A stretch of DNA of 64,000 nucleotides from positions 248,001-312,000 of the forward strand of contig NZ_BLRL01000003.1 of the NCBI RefSeq assembly GCF_015082335.1. The letters are read 5' to 3'. This DNA is from Moritella sp. F3. Its GTDB lineage: Bacteria; Pseudomonadota; Gammaproteobacteria; Enterobacterales; Moritellaceae. Shown piece after piece: positions 29,041-37,783 of this stretch. The notes beneath the pieces were generated by a model. It searched no databases, was not told where the DNA came from, and saw only the letters and a program-made list of their open reading frames with translations. Every line of letters starts with the position of its first letter. The stretch's first letter is position 1. The position numbers and the translations under genes are program-made.

Positions 29041-29246
29041 ATTATTTTTTAATACTAAAAGCGATGTGGACGATTATTCTAGCGGACATTGTGCTCTAAT
29101 AGAATGCGAATCATTAAATAACACTAAAATATTCGCTATCAACACGAGTATGATGTACTTGGTTTGTTCTGCTTTACATTATTATTTATAAATAGTAATA
29201 GTCGTAATACGAATAAAAATTGTAATAGTAATACAAAGGTGAGGTT

Positions 29247-29519
29247 GTGACTAAAACGGAATCGAGTTTATGGATTGTGTATCTGATTGAAACTGATGCG
29301 GGCTTATATTGTGGTATTACAACGGACATGGAAAGACGCTACAAACAACATTGTAATGGTACGGGCGCTAAATTCTTTCGTCGTGCTAAACCAATACGTA
29401 TAGCCTATACAGAAACCCAGCCTGATAGAAGTACAGCAAGTAAACGTGAATATGCGATTAAGCAGTTACCACGCAAACAAAAACTCGCGCTGGTCAATTC
29501 TGCGAGTCTTTGTCTGTAG
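29247..29519 (+). CDS. GIY-YIG nuclease-superfamily protein (UPF0213/YhbQ type)
   Basis: 90 residues forming one GIY-YIG domain: VYLIET at 10-15, LYCGIT at 21-26, and the Arg of MERRYKQH following. Members are small putative DNA endonucleases; YhbQ has been linked to DNA damage responses. The GTG start at 29247 is supported by AAAGGTGAGG upstream. It is convergent with the GMC oxidoreductase gene with 17 bases between the stops. Confidence 0.9.
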   Translation: MTKTESSLWIVYLIETDAGLYCGITTDMERRYKQHCNGTGAKFFRRAKPIRIAYTETQPDRSTASKREYAIKQLPRKQKLALVNSASLCL

Positions 29520-29536
29520 TTATTTGTTAGTGCATA

Positions 29537-31324
29537 TTAAACGGCTTTAGCTAAAATCTCTGGTACGCCGGCCGTTTGTAGTGTTGAAGGGTTACCATCG
29601 AGCGCAGCTGAGAAATTAACTGGTTTAATTTTAGCGGCTTTATCGGCATCAAATACTGGGATTTGTGCCATCGCATGTTCAGTTAATGCAAGGATTGTCA
29701 GCGATGGATTCACGCCTAAATTACCCGCGATAATTGAACCATCGAGAATACGCAGATTCTTATAGCCATAAGTCTGGCCTGAATCATCGAGCACTGCCGT
29801 TGCAGGGTCCTTACCCATACGAGCGCCCCCCATCATATGCGCCGTGATAGGAGTGCCTGCAATGACCTCTAAGGCGAGATTACCTGCGTCACCGCCTGAA
29901 TGCTTAATGTAATGTTCCGCGACTTTCTGCGCGATCGGGAAGTAATTCCTGAGCTTCTCGTCACCTTTATGTTGGACAGGTATCCAAGTTGGAGTGAAAG
30001 GGGAGTGCCAAGAGCGTTTACTCTCAATGTGGATATTATTTTGTGCCGTTTGCATGACTAATAAAATGATGGTGTCTTTGGCCTTACCAACCGGGTTCAG
30101 CATTTTTAGGGTTTTAATGGGTTGCTTGGCAATGTTCGCCAGCATAGTCACTGAGCGGGGGATCCCGGATTGCTTTGATGTCAGAGGTACTGACATGCCT
30201 CCGGTGAATGCAGCATCACTGCCTTTGGCATAACGCACAATCTCAACTTTGGTTTCCTCATCAGGTGAGAAGATCGAGGTGATAGCTGTACCATTCCAAA
30301 CTTCTTCTTTTTGTTCTTGCTGGGTTAAACGATTGTGTGAAACAGTTAACAGTGTTTCCGAATTTGTTAGTACATTCTGACCTAGATTAGGACTTAGATT
30401 CGGTAATGTTTTTTCTACGTCTCGCATTCTTAGTAATAACGGCATAGTACCAAATACACCGCCTGAAACAACAACACCACGCGTTGTGAGTGTGTACTTT
30501 TTCTTATTAAATAGCCCAAGGCCTTCGGTGATATGGATGGTATAACCCGCGCTACCATCTTTAATGCCATTTTCATCAGCAATGGGTTCAATCTTGGTCA
30601 CGTTTGACTCAGGGCGGATCTCTGCGCCATTACGTTCAGCAAAGTAGAGGTAGTTCTTATCCAGGCTATTCTTGGCATTATGGCGACAACCTGACATACA
30701 GTTACCACAATAGGTACAGCTATTACGCTTGGGACCGTCACCATTAAAGTAGGGGTCTCCACGGTCTTCACCTAAGCGTTCTACATTAATATTTTGTGAA
30801 ACTTTATCTTCACCTTTTGGATAGAGTAGGCCGCTGTATACTGTTTTAAATGTATCTTCACGTCCCATATCGGTTGCGACGTCTTTTAAAATAAGATCGG
30901 CTGGACCAAAGTAACGATTTTTTTGTACGCCAATCATGCGTTGTGCTAATGCGTAATAAGGAGATAGGCGTGCGTGCCAGTCATCGTGCATCCCTGTCCA
31001 TGATGGGTCGGCAAATATACTCGCTTCTGGAATAAGGTGGGTATTACCGTAAACGAGTGAACCTCCGCCAACAGCACTGCCGTGAACGAGGCTGATTTTA
31101 CGTGTTACGGTGAAGGTAAACGGTCCTGTTAACCCCAATTGCGGTAACCACATGAAGCGTTTTAAATTCCAGCTGGTGCGTGAGAATTCCTTCGTTTCAA
31201 TACGCTTACCGCGTTCTAATACTAATACTCGAAATCCTTTTTCTGTCAAACGCAATGCGCTGGCTGAACCACCAAAACCAGATCCGATAATAATCTGGTC
31301 AAAATCAAAGTTAGTACTCGACAT
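29537..31324 (-). CDS. GMC-family FAD oxidoreductase with a cysteine cluster
   Basis: A flavoprotein dehydrogenase/oxidase of the glucose-methanol-choline family, closest by eye to the cholesterol-oxidase-like bacterial branch. 595 residues, no signal peptide. The FAD-binding GSGFGGSASAL is at 14-24, GSAVGGGSLVYGN near 82, and the C-terminal GANLGVNPSL-type motif near 540. A cluster CTYCGNCMSGC near 203-213 looks like an iron-sulphur or structural metal site. The substrate cannot be read from the sequence. Single gene. Confidence 0.85.
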   Translation of the reverse strand: MSSTNFDFDQIIIGSGFGGSASALRLTEKGFRVLVLERGKRIETKEFSRTSWNLKRFMWLPQLGLTGPFTFTVTRKISLVHGSAVGGGSLVYGNTHLIPEASIFADPSWTGMHDDWHARLSPYYALAQRMIGVQKNRYFGPADLILKDVATDMGREDTFKTVYSGLLYPKGEDKVSQNINVERLGEDRGDPYFNGDGPKRNSCTYCGNCMSGCRHNAKNSLDKNYLYFAERNGAEIRPESNVTKIEPIADENGIKDGSAGYTIHITEGLGLFNKKKYTLTTRGVVVSGGVFGTMPLLLRMRDVEKTLPNLSPNLGQNVLTNSETLLTVSHNRLTQQEQKEEVWNGTAITSIFSPDEETKVEIVRYAKGSDAAFTGGMSVPLTSKQSGIPRSVTMLANIAKQPIKTLKMLNPVGKAKDTIILLVMQTAQNNIHIESKRSWHSPFTPTWIPVQHKGDEKLRNYFPIAQKVAEHYIKHSGGDAGNLALEVIAGTPITAHMMGGARMGKDPATAVLDDSGQTYGYKNLRILDGSIIAGNLGVNPSLTILALTEHAMAQIPVFDADKAAKIKPVNFSAALDGNPSTLQTAGVPEILAKAV

Positions 31325-31682
31325 GTATACTCCTACTGCTAATCCGTTAATTTCACATCAACATTGTGCTTCCAGCACTATATTTATTCTAGAGTATCTG
31401 TGATGTGTCCATTAGGTTAATGAATGCTAATGACTTAAATATGTTATCAAAATGCTACCTTCGTTGTATGTACCATACTCTAGGTAACTGACGGAAGGTT
31501 GATGTAATTATTTGTTAATAATGTATTAACCCTTACTTAAAGAATACTCGTAAAATTACTAGGCTGTCTCGTTTAGCGACGCTTTCATCAATTAAACCGT
31601 GTTAGCGTTAACTTATTGGAATGCCCACGTGAAATAGATCACAAAAGTGAAACATTGTTAAATATGTCTAACGAGGTATGAA
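31325..31682. other. Divergent promoter region
   Basis: 358 bases between the GMC oxidoreductase gene and the phosphatase gene. It holds a good CRP-like site near its right end (31628-31643), listed separately; no other structure is clear. Confidence 0.5.
31628..31643 (+). promoter_or_regulatory. CRP-like binding site ahead of the phosphatase gene
   Basis: CGTGAAATAGATCACA agrees with the CRP consensus TGTGATCTAGATCACA at 13 of 16 positions, with a perfect right half. It lies 40 bases before the start codon. Confidence 0.5.
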
Positions 31683-32360
31683 ATGCAAATACATAAAAAT
31701 ATACCAATTAATCATAAAGGGCAGGATTTCTTTGTTGGCGATATTCATGGTGAATATGAGTTGTTATTTACAACCTTAACGCAATGTCAGTTTAACTTTG
31801 AATGTGACCGTTTGTTTTCTGTTGGTGATCTTGTTGATAGAGGAAGTGACTCTATAGCATGCTTAGCATTGTTACATGAACCGTGGTTTTTCGCTGTTCG
31901 TGGTAATCATGAAGAAATGCTACTCGCTGATGAGGATAGCGAATTGGCTCGTATTCATCGCAGTGCTGGTGGCGAGTGGTTTTTTCAGTGCTCATTAGTA
32001 GAGCAACGCAGATTGAAAATGTTGGTTGAAGCACATTGTCCTTTTGCGTTTACTATTGAGTCACAATTTGGCCCTATTGGTGTTTGCCATGCCAATTCAC
32101 CGCATAACTGGTCTGCATTACAAACTGCAACAATTGATGATATCGAGTTATTACAAGATAGTGCTTGGTCGACAAAGCAATATCAACAGGTGAAGAAAGG
32201 GGAGCTATTTAATATCTCAGGGGTTAAATTTGTGGTTCATGGGCATGTTAATTGTGCGCGGGTAACGACGAACTTAAATCAGCTCTGGATAGATACATTG
32301 ATGCGGACAAGACGATTAACAGTCTTGTCCGCACAACAAGCGTATATGGTGATAGCTTAG
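31683..32360 (+). CDS. Serine/threonine-type protein phosphatase, PrpA/lambda type
   Basis: A calcineurin-like metallophosphoesterase of 225 residues. Signature motifs in order: GDIHG at 19-23, GDLVDRG near 47-53, GNHEEML near 77, and a C-terminal VVHGHV metal-binding motif near 185. E. coli PrpA and PrpB, of similar size, respond to envelope and heat stress; which it corresponds to is not decidable here. AACGAGG precedes the ATG. Possibly under CRP control. Convergent with yejM, 16 bases apart. Confidence 0.9.
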   Translation: MQIHKNIPINHKGQDFFVGDIHGEYELLFTTLTQCQFNFECDRLFSVGDLVDRGSDSIACLALLHEPWFFAVRGNHEEMLLADEDSELARIHRSAGGEWFFQCSLVEQRRLKMLVEAHCPFAFTIESQFGPIGVCHANSPHNWSALQTATIDDIELLQDSAWSTKQYQQVKKGELFNISGVKFVVHGHVNCARVTTNLNQLWIDTLMRTRRLTVLSAQQAYMVIA

Positions 32361-32376
32361 CTTTGGCTTTTAATGT

Positions 32377-34263
32377 TTAGTTCTGGTCTTGCGCTGGTGT
32401 TGCTTTATAAAAATAATTTAACTCAGTCAGAATTTGATTAAACTGAGTATCCAGCATTGATTCTCGTGGCATCGGTTTGTAGTCATCTCGACTTCTCACG
32501 TTATGATTACCTTGGCTAGTGAATAGCCCTTGATAAGAGAACTGGGTGATGGTGTCTTGTTGTAGTATCACAAAGTTATTCTTATCACCGAGTAGTTGCC
32601 ATGATTTAAACTCACCAGCGAATAAATCAATACCGTTACTGTAATCTGATATTGGATTATTGACGGCGTTTAGATTGGTCAAAATAGTCGGCACCAAATC
32701 AGTACTGTTAGTGTCTTGTTCTATTACACTTGGCTTTTTACCCGGCCACACTATAAATAAGGGTACTTGCGTTTGATAGATGGAGTAATTACTACCATAA
32801 CCCCATGAGTGATCTTCTGAATCATTAAATTCATTACCGTGGTTCGCAGTAAAAATAATCACGGTATTATCATATTTCTTCGATTGTTTTAACTGATAAA
32901 CAATTTTAGCGACTGCTTTGTCTACATAACTCACGCTGTTTCGATAACTATTAAATAACGCGATTTGGCGATTGCTTGCCTGGCTGTTCAAGTCTTGAAT
33001 GTTAGGATAGAACAGGGCTGGAAAACCTGCTGGTGTATCCATTTTTTGCACTGATTCTAAGCTAACATAGGCAAACCAAGGCGTTGTGGTGTCTTGCTCT
33101 CTTATCCATTTACGGGTTTCTGTTACCGTCTCTTTATCGTTTTCAGTACCTTCTACGATAGTTGTTTGGGGACTATCTAAATTAATGAAGGTCGTTTGTT
33201 TTTGTTTATGTTTTGATAAATCTTCGGTATTAAAGATACCTAGGTTGTAGTTAGCCTGAACAAAATAATCGAGCATGAAAGGGGATTTTGCTGATATTTC
33301 GATATCATCCCAATATTGTGGCGCCAACCCATACATAATGCCGAAATTACCTAGTAAACTGCCGTTACTGATACTGAAATGATTATTGAATCGTTGGCCT
33401 TTTCGCGCCAGTTTAGACATTTCAGGCATGACACTATCATTAAGCATATCAGCTCTAAGTGCACTGATATTAATTAATAATACGTTCAAATCTTGTTTTT
33501 CATCGTTCACGTCTAATGGTTTTTTAGGGTAGTCGAGACGTGAATCTGATTGTTTTTTGGTGTCGCTGACACGTTTATTGAAAGCTTCTTTATCTAACCA
33601 GCCATACTTAGCGAGGAAGGTTCTTGCTGTCATCGGGTAGGCAAGTGGGAAGTTTGCTTTCTGCGCTGTGATAGGGCGATAAACTGCGGCATCCGCCCAC
33701 ATATGTAATAAGTGACCAGTTAAGAAACAGCAGAAAAAGAAAATAGCGATAATAGGGCCAAGTTTAAAACGACTTAACGGTCTTAACCTGTGCCATAGCA
33801 AGCTTGAAATAAGTAACTCAAGTAAGAATAAGAACGGCACGAAAGCAAAGAGAGTCTGCCAGTCTGAGTTAAGTGTTTGTTCACTTTCACCGAGTAATAT
33901 CTCAAAGATAATTGGGTTTATGTGTAAATTATACAGCTTAAAGATTTCGGTATCGATAATTAATAACGATAATCCCACGGTGGCAAAGATAACGGTGAGG
34001 AATCGCAGTGCTCGTGGAAAGGGTATGACAAAGCTGATCGGGAAGATCACCACAAGATACATTATAAAAATGATAAAACTGAAGTGACCAAGCAAGCTAA
34101 TGAGAGAATAGGCTTGACCGAGCATCGTTTCAGGCCATTCGGCGATGAAAAGGTAACGTGATGCAAGTAAGATCGCCAGTAAGATGTTGGCTAAGCTAAA
34201 CCAGTGGCCCCAACTAATAATCTTGGAGACTTGATCGCGGTAATGATGTCCTGTTTCTAGCAT
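32377..34263 (-). CDS. yejM: Inner-membrane sulfatase-like protein YejM/PbgA/LapC family
   Basis: 628 residues: five N-terminal membrane helices (about 20-185, the DUF3413 region) followed by a linker and a periplasmic alkaline-phosphatase/sulfatase-fold domain (about 245-590). In E. coli this protein senses periplasmic-leaflet LPS and controls LpxC turnover through LapB. The fold is kept (LLINISALRADML, FTANHGNEF). The essential part in E. coli is the membrane region, fully present here. It lies downstream of yejL on the same strand. Confidence 0.9.
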   Translation of the reverse strand: MLETGHHYRDQVSKIISWGHWFSLANILLAILLASRYLFIAEWPETMLGQAYSLISLLGHFSFIIFIMYLVVIFPISFVIPFPRALRFLTVIFATVGLSLLIIDTEIFKLYNLHINPIIFEILLGESEQTLNSDWQTLFAFVPFLFLLELLISSLLWHRLRPLSRFKLGPIIAIFFFCCFLTGHLLHMWADAAVYRPITAQKANFPLAYPMTARTFLAKYGWLDKEAFNKRVSDTKKQSDSRLDYPKKPLDVNDEKQDLNVLLINISALRADMLNDSVMPEMSKLARKGQRFNNHFSISNGSLLGNFGIMYGLAPQYWDDIEISAKSPFMLDYFVQANYNLGIFNTEDLSKHKQKQTTFINLDSPQTTIVEGTENDKETVTETRKWIREQDTTTPWFAYVSLESVQKMDTPAGFPALFYPNIQDLNSQASNRQIALFNSYRNSVSYVDKAVAKIVYQLKQSKKYDNTVIIFTANHGNEFNDSEDHSWGYGSNYSIYQTQVPLFIVWPGKKPSVIEQDTNSTDLVPTILTNLNAVNNPISDYSNGIDLFAGEFKSWQLLGDKNNFVILQQDTITQFSYQGLFTSQGNHNVRSRDDYKPMPRESMLDTQFNQILTELNYFYKATPAQDQN

Positions 34264-34346
34264 AAGTTAAACTGCAGTCTCTAATAGTACTTTAATAGTG
34301 TAATGAGTAAAAATAAATGACAAGGCATCCTTGCCTATCATTTTAA

Positions 34347-34577
34347 TTAATGTGATGTATCTTTAGACTTTACTGACGCAACAAGTGCTTTAGCAAATTT
34401 CTCTGCTACCGCTTGGCGCTGTTTTGGTGATAAAGATGCGTTGATGATGTTCGCAGCTGCATTACCAAGAACCATTAAGCCAAGGTCTAAGGGTGCATCG
34501 TGTTTTTCTAGTACATCGATAACTTCATCAATTACTTTTTCAACTTTATCACTTTTGTATTTAGAAACTATAGGCAT
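34347..34577 (-). CDS. yejL: YejL family protein (UPF0352)
   Basis: 76 residues matching E. coli YejL along its length (MPIVSKYKxxxVExxIxEVxxVLEKHxAPxDLxLMVLGN). Helical, cytosolic, function unknown. It forms the conserved yejL-yejM pair, divergent from yejK, as in enterobacteria. Confidence 0.92.
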   Translation of the reverse strand: MPIVSKYKSDKVEKVIDEVIDVLEKHDAPLDLGLMVLGNAAANIINASLSPKQRQAVAEKFAKALVASVKSKDTSH

Positions 34578-34657
34578 AATTTAATCTTTTAATGTATGAA
34601 TGGGCAAAGATGATTATAATACCTCACAGAATTCATTAACTCTAATACTTTAAATAT

Positions 34658-35692
34658 ATGCAGCTAAAATTAAATAACATTATTCTACATTCATTAGCCT
34701 TTAACACCGAAGGTGAGCTTAAATGCTACCCACGTAATGAAGAGCTAGCTAATTCACAGCCTGTTGAAGAGCTTGCGAGCGAATTACACCGTATTTATAA
34801 CGCTAAGCCAGCAAAAGGATTTGGTTACTTTAAATGCGCAGAAGAAGACAATAGTCGTTTACCTTTTGAGAGCGAATTGCGTAAATTTATCGATGAAGAG
34901 AGTAACTTTGTTGATTTTTCAAGCGCTGCGTCGAGTTTATTAGTTGGCGAATTATTAAAATATGACTTTGTGACCCAAGGTATTTTGGCATTTGTACATT
35001 ATAACTGGATGGCTTCAGACTATCTGATCGTCGCGTTATTAGAAAATAAAGACAGTGTGATGGTGACTGAGCAGCTTGATCTGAACAGTTCACATTACCT
35101 AGAACTGTCTAAAGTGCAATTGGCCGCTAAAATCGATTTGACTGAATGGCGACAAAATAGCGATTCAAAGCGCTACTTATCTTTCATCAAAGGCCGCGCT
35201 GGTCGTAAGGTGTCAGACTTCTTCCTCGACTTCCTAGGCTGTACAGAAGGTATGGATGCTAAAATACAAAACGCAGGTCTAATGCGCGCTGTAGATGAAT
35301 TCTGTCATGTTGCCGAGCTAGACGCTGATGAGGCAATTCAAGCACGTGAGCAAGTTGCACAATACTGTAATGAGCAAATTAAAGAAGGTAATGAAATTGA
35401 AGTTAAAGATCTGTCAGATCATTTAGCGGATGTTTCATCTCGTGACTTTTATCAGTACGCATCTGAAGCTTACGAGCTTGAAGATAGCTTCCCTGCTGAT
35501 CGTGGTGCGGTACGTAAACTGACGAAGTATGTCGGACAGGGCGGTGGTTTAAGTGTTAGCTTTGATCAGAAATTGATGGGCGAACGCATTAGCTACAATG
35601 CACAAACTGATACACTTACAATTGTTGGTATTCCGCCGAATTTACGTGAACAGTTGACTCGCCGTAGTAACTCGGAAGACGATAGCGAATAA
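34658..35692 (+). CDS. yejK: Nucleoid-associated protein YejK (NdpA)
   Basis: 344 residues, similar to E. coli YejK/NdpA (335), found on nucleoids. Conserved stretches: KGRAGRKVSDFFLDFLGCTEG near 180-200, SFPADRGAVRKLTKYVGQGGGL near 280-300, and PPNLREQL near the end. No classical DNA-binding motif. The ATG lacks a clear ribosome-binding site. Eighty bases separate it from the divergent yejL start. Confidence 0.93.
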   Translation: MQLKLNNIILHSLAFNTEGELKCYPRNEELANSQPVEELASELHRIYNAKPAKGFGYFKCAEEDNSRLPFESELRKFIDEESNFVDFSSAASSLLVGELLKYDFVTQGILAFVHYNWMASDYLIVALLENKDSVMVTEQLDLNSSHYLELSKVQLAAKIDLTEWRQNSDSKRYLSFIKGRAGRKVSDFFLDFLGCTEGMDAKIQNAGLMRAVDEFCHVAELDADEAIQAREQVAQYCNEQIKEGNEIEVKDLSDHLADVSSRDFYQYASEAYELEDSFPADRGAVRKLTKYVGQGGGLSVSFDQKLMGERISYNAQTDTLTIVGIPPNLREQLTRRSNSEDDSE

Positions 35693-35726
35693 TCATTCAT
35701 TTATTCGTTACTGCTTCAATAAAATC

Positions 35727-35768
35727 TGGTGGTAGTTAATCTTGTATAGCTATCACCAATATTCTTTT
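35727..35768 (+). terminator. Hairpin after yejK
   Basis: TGGTGGTAG / CTATCACCA arms with one mismatch, followed by ATATTCTTTT. Confidence 0.5.
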
Positions 35769-35795
35769 CTTAGTACTGCCTCAATCATTTCGTTA

Positions 35796-36290
35796 TTAGA
35801 TTAATTTGTTTTCGATAGACTTAACTTGCTTTAGCCCCCATTCCCCTTTTATCGCTACTTTTAGCATCATATCTAAGAAGATATGTAAGCCGTTGTTATC
35901 TAGATCAAGACAAATACCGTGATTTTCTCGAGAGTAAATATATAAAGCGACTAGGTTATCAGGCTTTTTATCTAAAGATATACGTGTGGTTAGTAGTGCA
36001 TCAGGCTGTGCTGGCGTCGATTTTTTCTGTATCTCAGTCCTGCCAGCTGCATCATGTAATGCTTGCTGGTGCTTATCTGCAAATGATGCTTCTTGATTCG
36101 TTTTATTTTCTTTGTAACAAGATTGGATTTTATCTAACTCATATTGGAGGGTTAATTCTGCGTTAAGCATTTCTAATAACTTTTTGCACATGTGCCGAGT
36201 GAGCCACCATTGAGGATGATTTATATTATTAGAAACGATGAGTAGCATGCGATCTTCAACAGGGTTATAAGTTAAGCTGACTTGGCTCAT
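35796..36290 (-). CDS. Soluble protein of unknown function
   Basis: 164 residues, no membrane segment or signal peptide. The N-terminal part (SLTYNPVEDRMLLIVSNN...WWLTRHMCKKLLEML) and the C-terminal part look folded, joined by a Gln/Lys-rich linker at about 60-95. I do not recognise the family. The ATG at 36290 has AAGGA at six bases. Single gene, convergent with yejK. Confidence 0.7.
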   Translation of the reverse strand: MSQVSLTYNPVEDRMLLIVSNNINHPQWWLTRHMCKKLLEMLNAELTLQYELDKIQSCYKENKTNQEASFADKHQQALHDAAGRTEIQKKSTPAQPDALLTTRISLDKKPDNLVALYIYSRENHGICLDLDNNGLHIFLDMMLKVAIKGEWGLKQVKSIENKLI

Positions 36291-36520
36291 TCTTAGTCCT
36301 TACAGGTTCATATACGATGTATTGATATTACTTAATACTAGTTTTTACATTGCAAAGTGCAAATACAAATGAAAAACAGTTTTGGGGTAACTAAAATGCA
36401 GATTAGATGGAAGTGGACTATGGGATTTTTGCTATTACGTAGGGGTTATATAAGGGAGCTTTGAGCCCCCTTATATCAATTATTTAGTCAGCTAATAGTC
36501 AAACGACTATAGCAATATGA

Positions 36521-36934
36521 CTATGCTTCAGCAGTTACTTTTGCTGTTGCAGCTTTAACTACTTTTTGAACTTTTGCTGGTTCAGTTTTTAATTCGCTGA
36601 TCATTTGTGCAAGAAGGTCAATTTTACTTTCAACTTCATTTAGTTTTTGACCTTGAACACCAGTAAAACGGCTAGTAATGCTTTGCGCTTTAGTTTCAAT
36701 TGTTTCTAAAGAGATTTTTTTACCTAAAAGCGCTGAAACTTGCTCTTTTACTTGAGGTTCAACTTGTGTACCGCGCTCAACTAAAGATTCAAAAAGTTGC
36801 GTTGCTTTATCTGATGACTTTGATGCTTCATCAACGATTGTGCCATAAACACCAAAACCTGCAGTGATAGATGTTTTTGCTGTTTCTTTTGCGACATTGT
36901 AGATAGTTTCTACTTGGTTTAGTAAGTTAGCCAT
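36521..36934 (-). CDS. Phasin-like, helical granule-associated-type protein
   Basis: 137 residues from the ATG at 36934, which has a CTAGGAGTG ribosome-binding site; the frame could extend three codons to a GTG, which would overlap that site. The sequence is almost wholly amphipathic helix, with Ala, Thr, Lys and Glu in heptad order and no Cys or Trp, like phasins that coat polyhydroxyalkanoate granules. No PHA synthase gene is nearby, so the granule role is inference from composition. Confidence 0.6.
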   Translation of the reverse strand: MANLLNQVETIYNVAKETAKTSITAGFGVYGTIVDEASKSSDKATQLFESLVERGTQVEPQVKEQVSALLGKKISLETIETKAQSITSRFTGVQGQKLNEVESKIDLLAQMISELKTEPAKVQKVVKAATAKVTAEA

Positions 36935-37334
36935 GGTTATCACTCCTAGTGAAAGTATGTAGATTAAGGTTTCTTTTCAGTTGAGTTAATCATATTGCTT
37001 TTATTTAGAAATCACATTCCAGAGCAAAATAAAAATGATTATTATCTGAATAAAAGTTAAATGGCTTGTTAGGGAGGCATTATAGGAAACGGTCTTTTAG
37101 GAAACCAAGTTACAAGGCTTGCAGAGAAGTTCTATTTCAGTCTAAATATAAGGTTGGTGTAATGCACATTTGTGATGCTTATATGAAAATTTTGTGAAAC
37201 ATTGATATTCATCCTGCTAAATGGGTTATTTAAAGTTATACTTTTGCTTCTTCAAATCCCCACCTTATTTGGATGAATAGTTCGGGTTAATAATGTGGGT
37301 GAATTTTAATTTGTTAAAAAAGGATAGAACAATC
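36935..37334. other. Divergent promoter region
   Basis: About 400 AT-rich bases between the phasin-like and Dabb genes. A stretch near 37035 resembles part of a Fur box, too weakly to claim. Nothing else is evident. Confidence 0.45.
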
Positions 37335-37634
37335 ATGGCGTTCAAACATATTGTAATGTGGACTTTGCTAGACACTGCTAATGGTAATGATAAAAGCACA
37401 AATGCTAAATTAGCGAAAGAAGCACTTGAAGCGCTTAATGGTCAGATCCCAGGATTACAACACTTGGAAGTGGGTATTGATTCTCTACAAGGTGCGGGCT
37501 CTTACGATCTAGTATTGATTGCAGATCTAGACTCTCGTGCTACATTAGATGTATATCAAGATCATCCTGCACATCAAGCGGTATTACCTATGATGAAAAG
37601 CATCACAAGTCAGCGTGCAGCGGTAGATTATTAA
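37335..37634 (+). CDS. Stress-responsive alpha-beta barrel (Dabb) domain protein
   Basis: 99 residues forming one Dabb domain (MAFKHIVMWTL at the start; LVLIADLDS and YQDHPAHQAV later, the last being the family hallmark). Members form dimeric alpha-beta barrels; function varies and is unknown here. The frame runs upstream to 37293, but the ATG at 37335 follows AAAAAGGA and starts at the first strand, so it is preferred. Confidence 0.87.
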   Translation: MAFKHIVMWTLLDTANGNDKSTNAKLAKEALEALNGQIPGLQHLEVGIDSLQGAGSYDLVLIADLDSRATLDVYQDHPAHQAVLPMMKSITSQRAAVDY

Positions 37635-37691
37635 TCTAATTTTTTGCTATTAATATAAGCGAAGACTGTAGAAAGTGAGAAACATATAAAT

Positions 37692-37720
37692 AAAAAGGAG
37701 AGCGCTTGCTCTCCTTTTTG
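37692..37720. terminator. Bidirectional terminator between the Dabb gene and metE
   Basis: AAAAAGGAGAGC / GCTCTCCTTTTT with a GCTT loop; symmetrical A and T runs suit both directions. Confidence 0.85.
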
Positions 37721-37783
37721 CATTTTATAGTTTAAGGTTATAGCTTAAAGTCATAGTTTTAGGTTACAGCTTAGCGCTATGGC

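Noticed and set aside
37030..37050. Fur-box-like GATAAT/ATTATC stretch
   Set aside because: Too few matches to the 19-base consensus in an AT-rich gap; likewise a similar stretch near 55547-55562.
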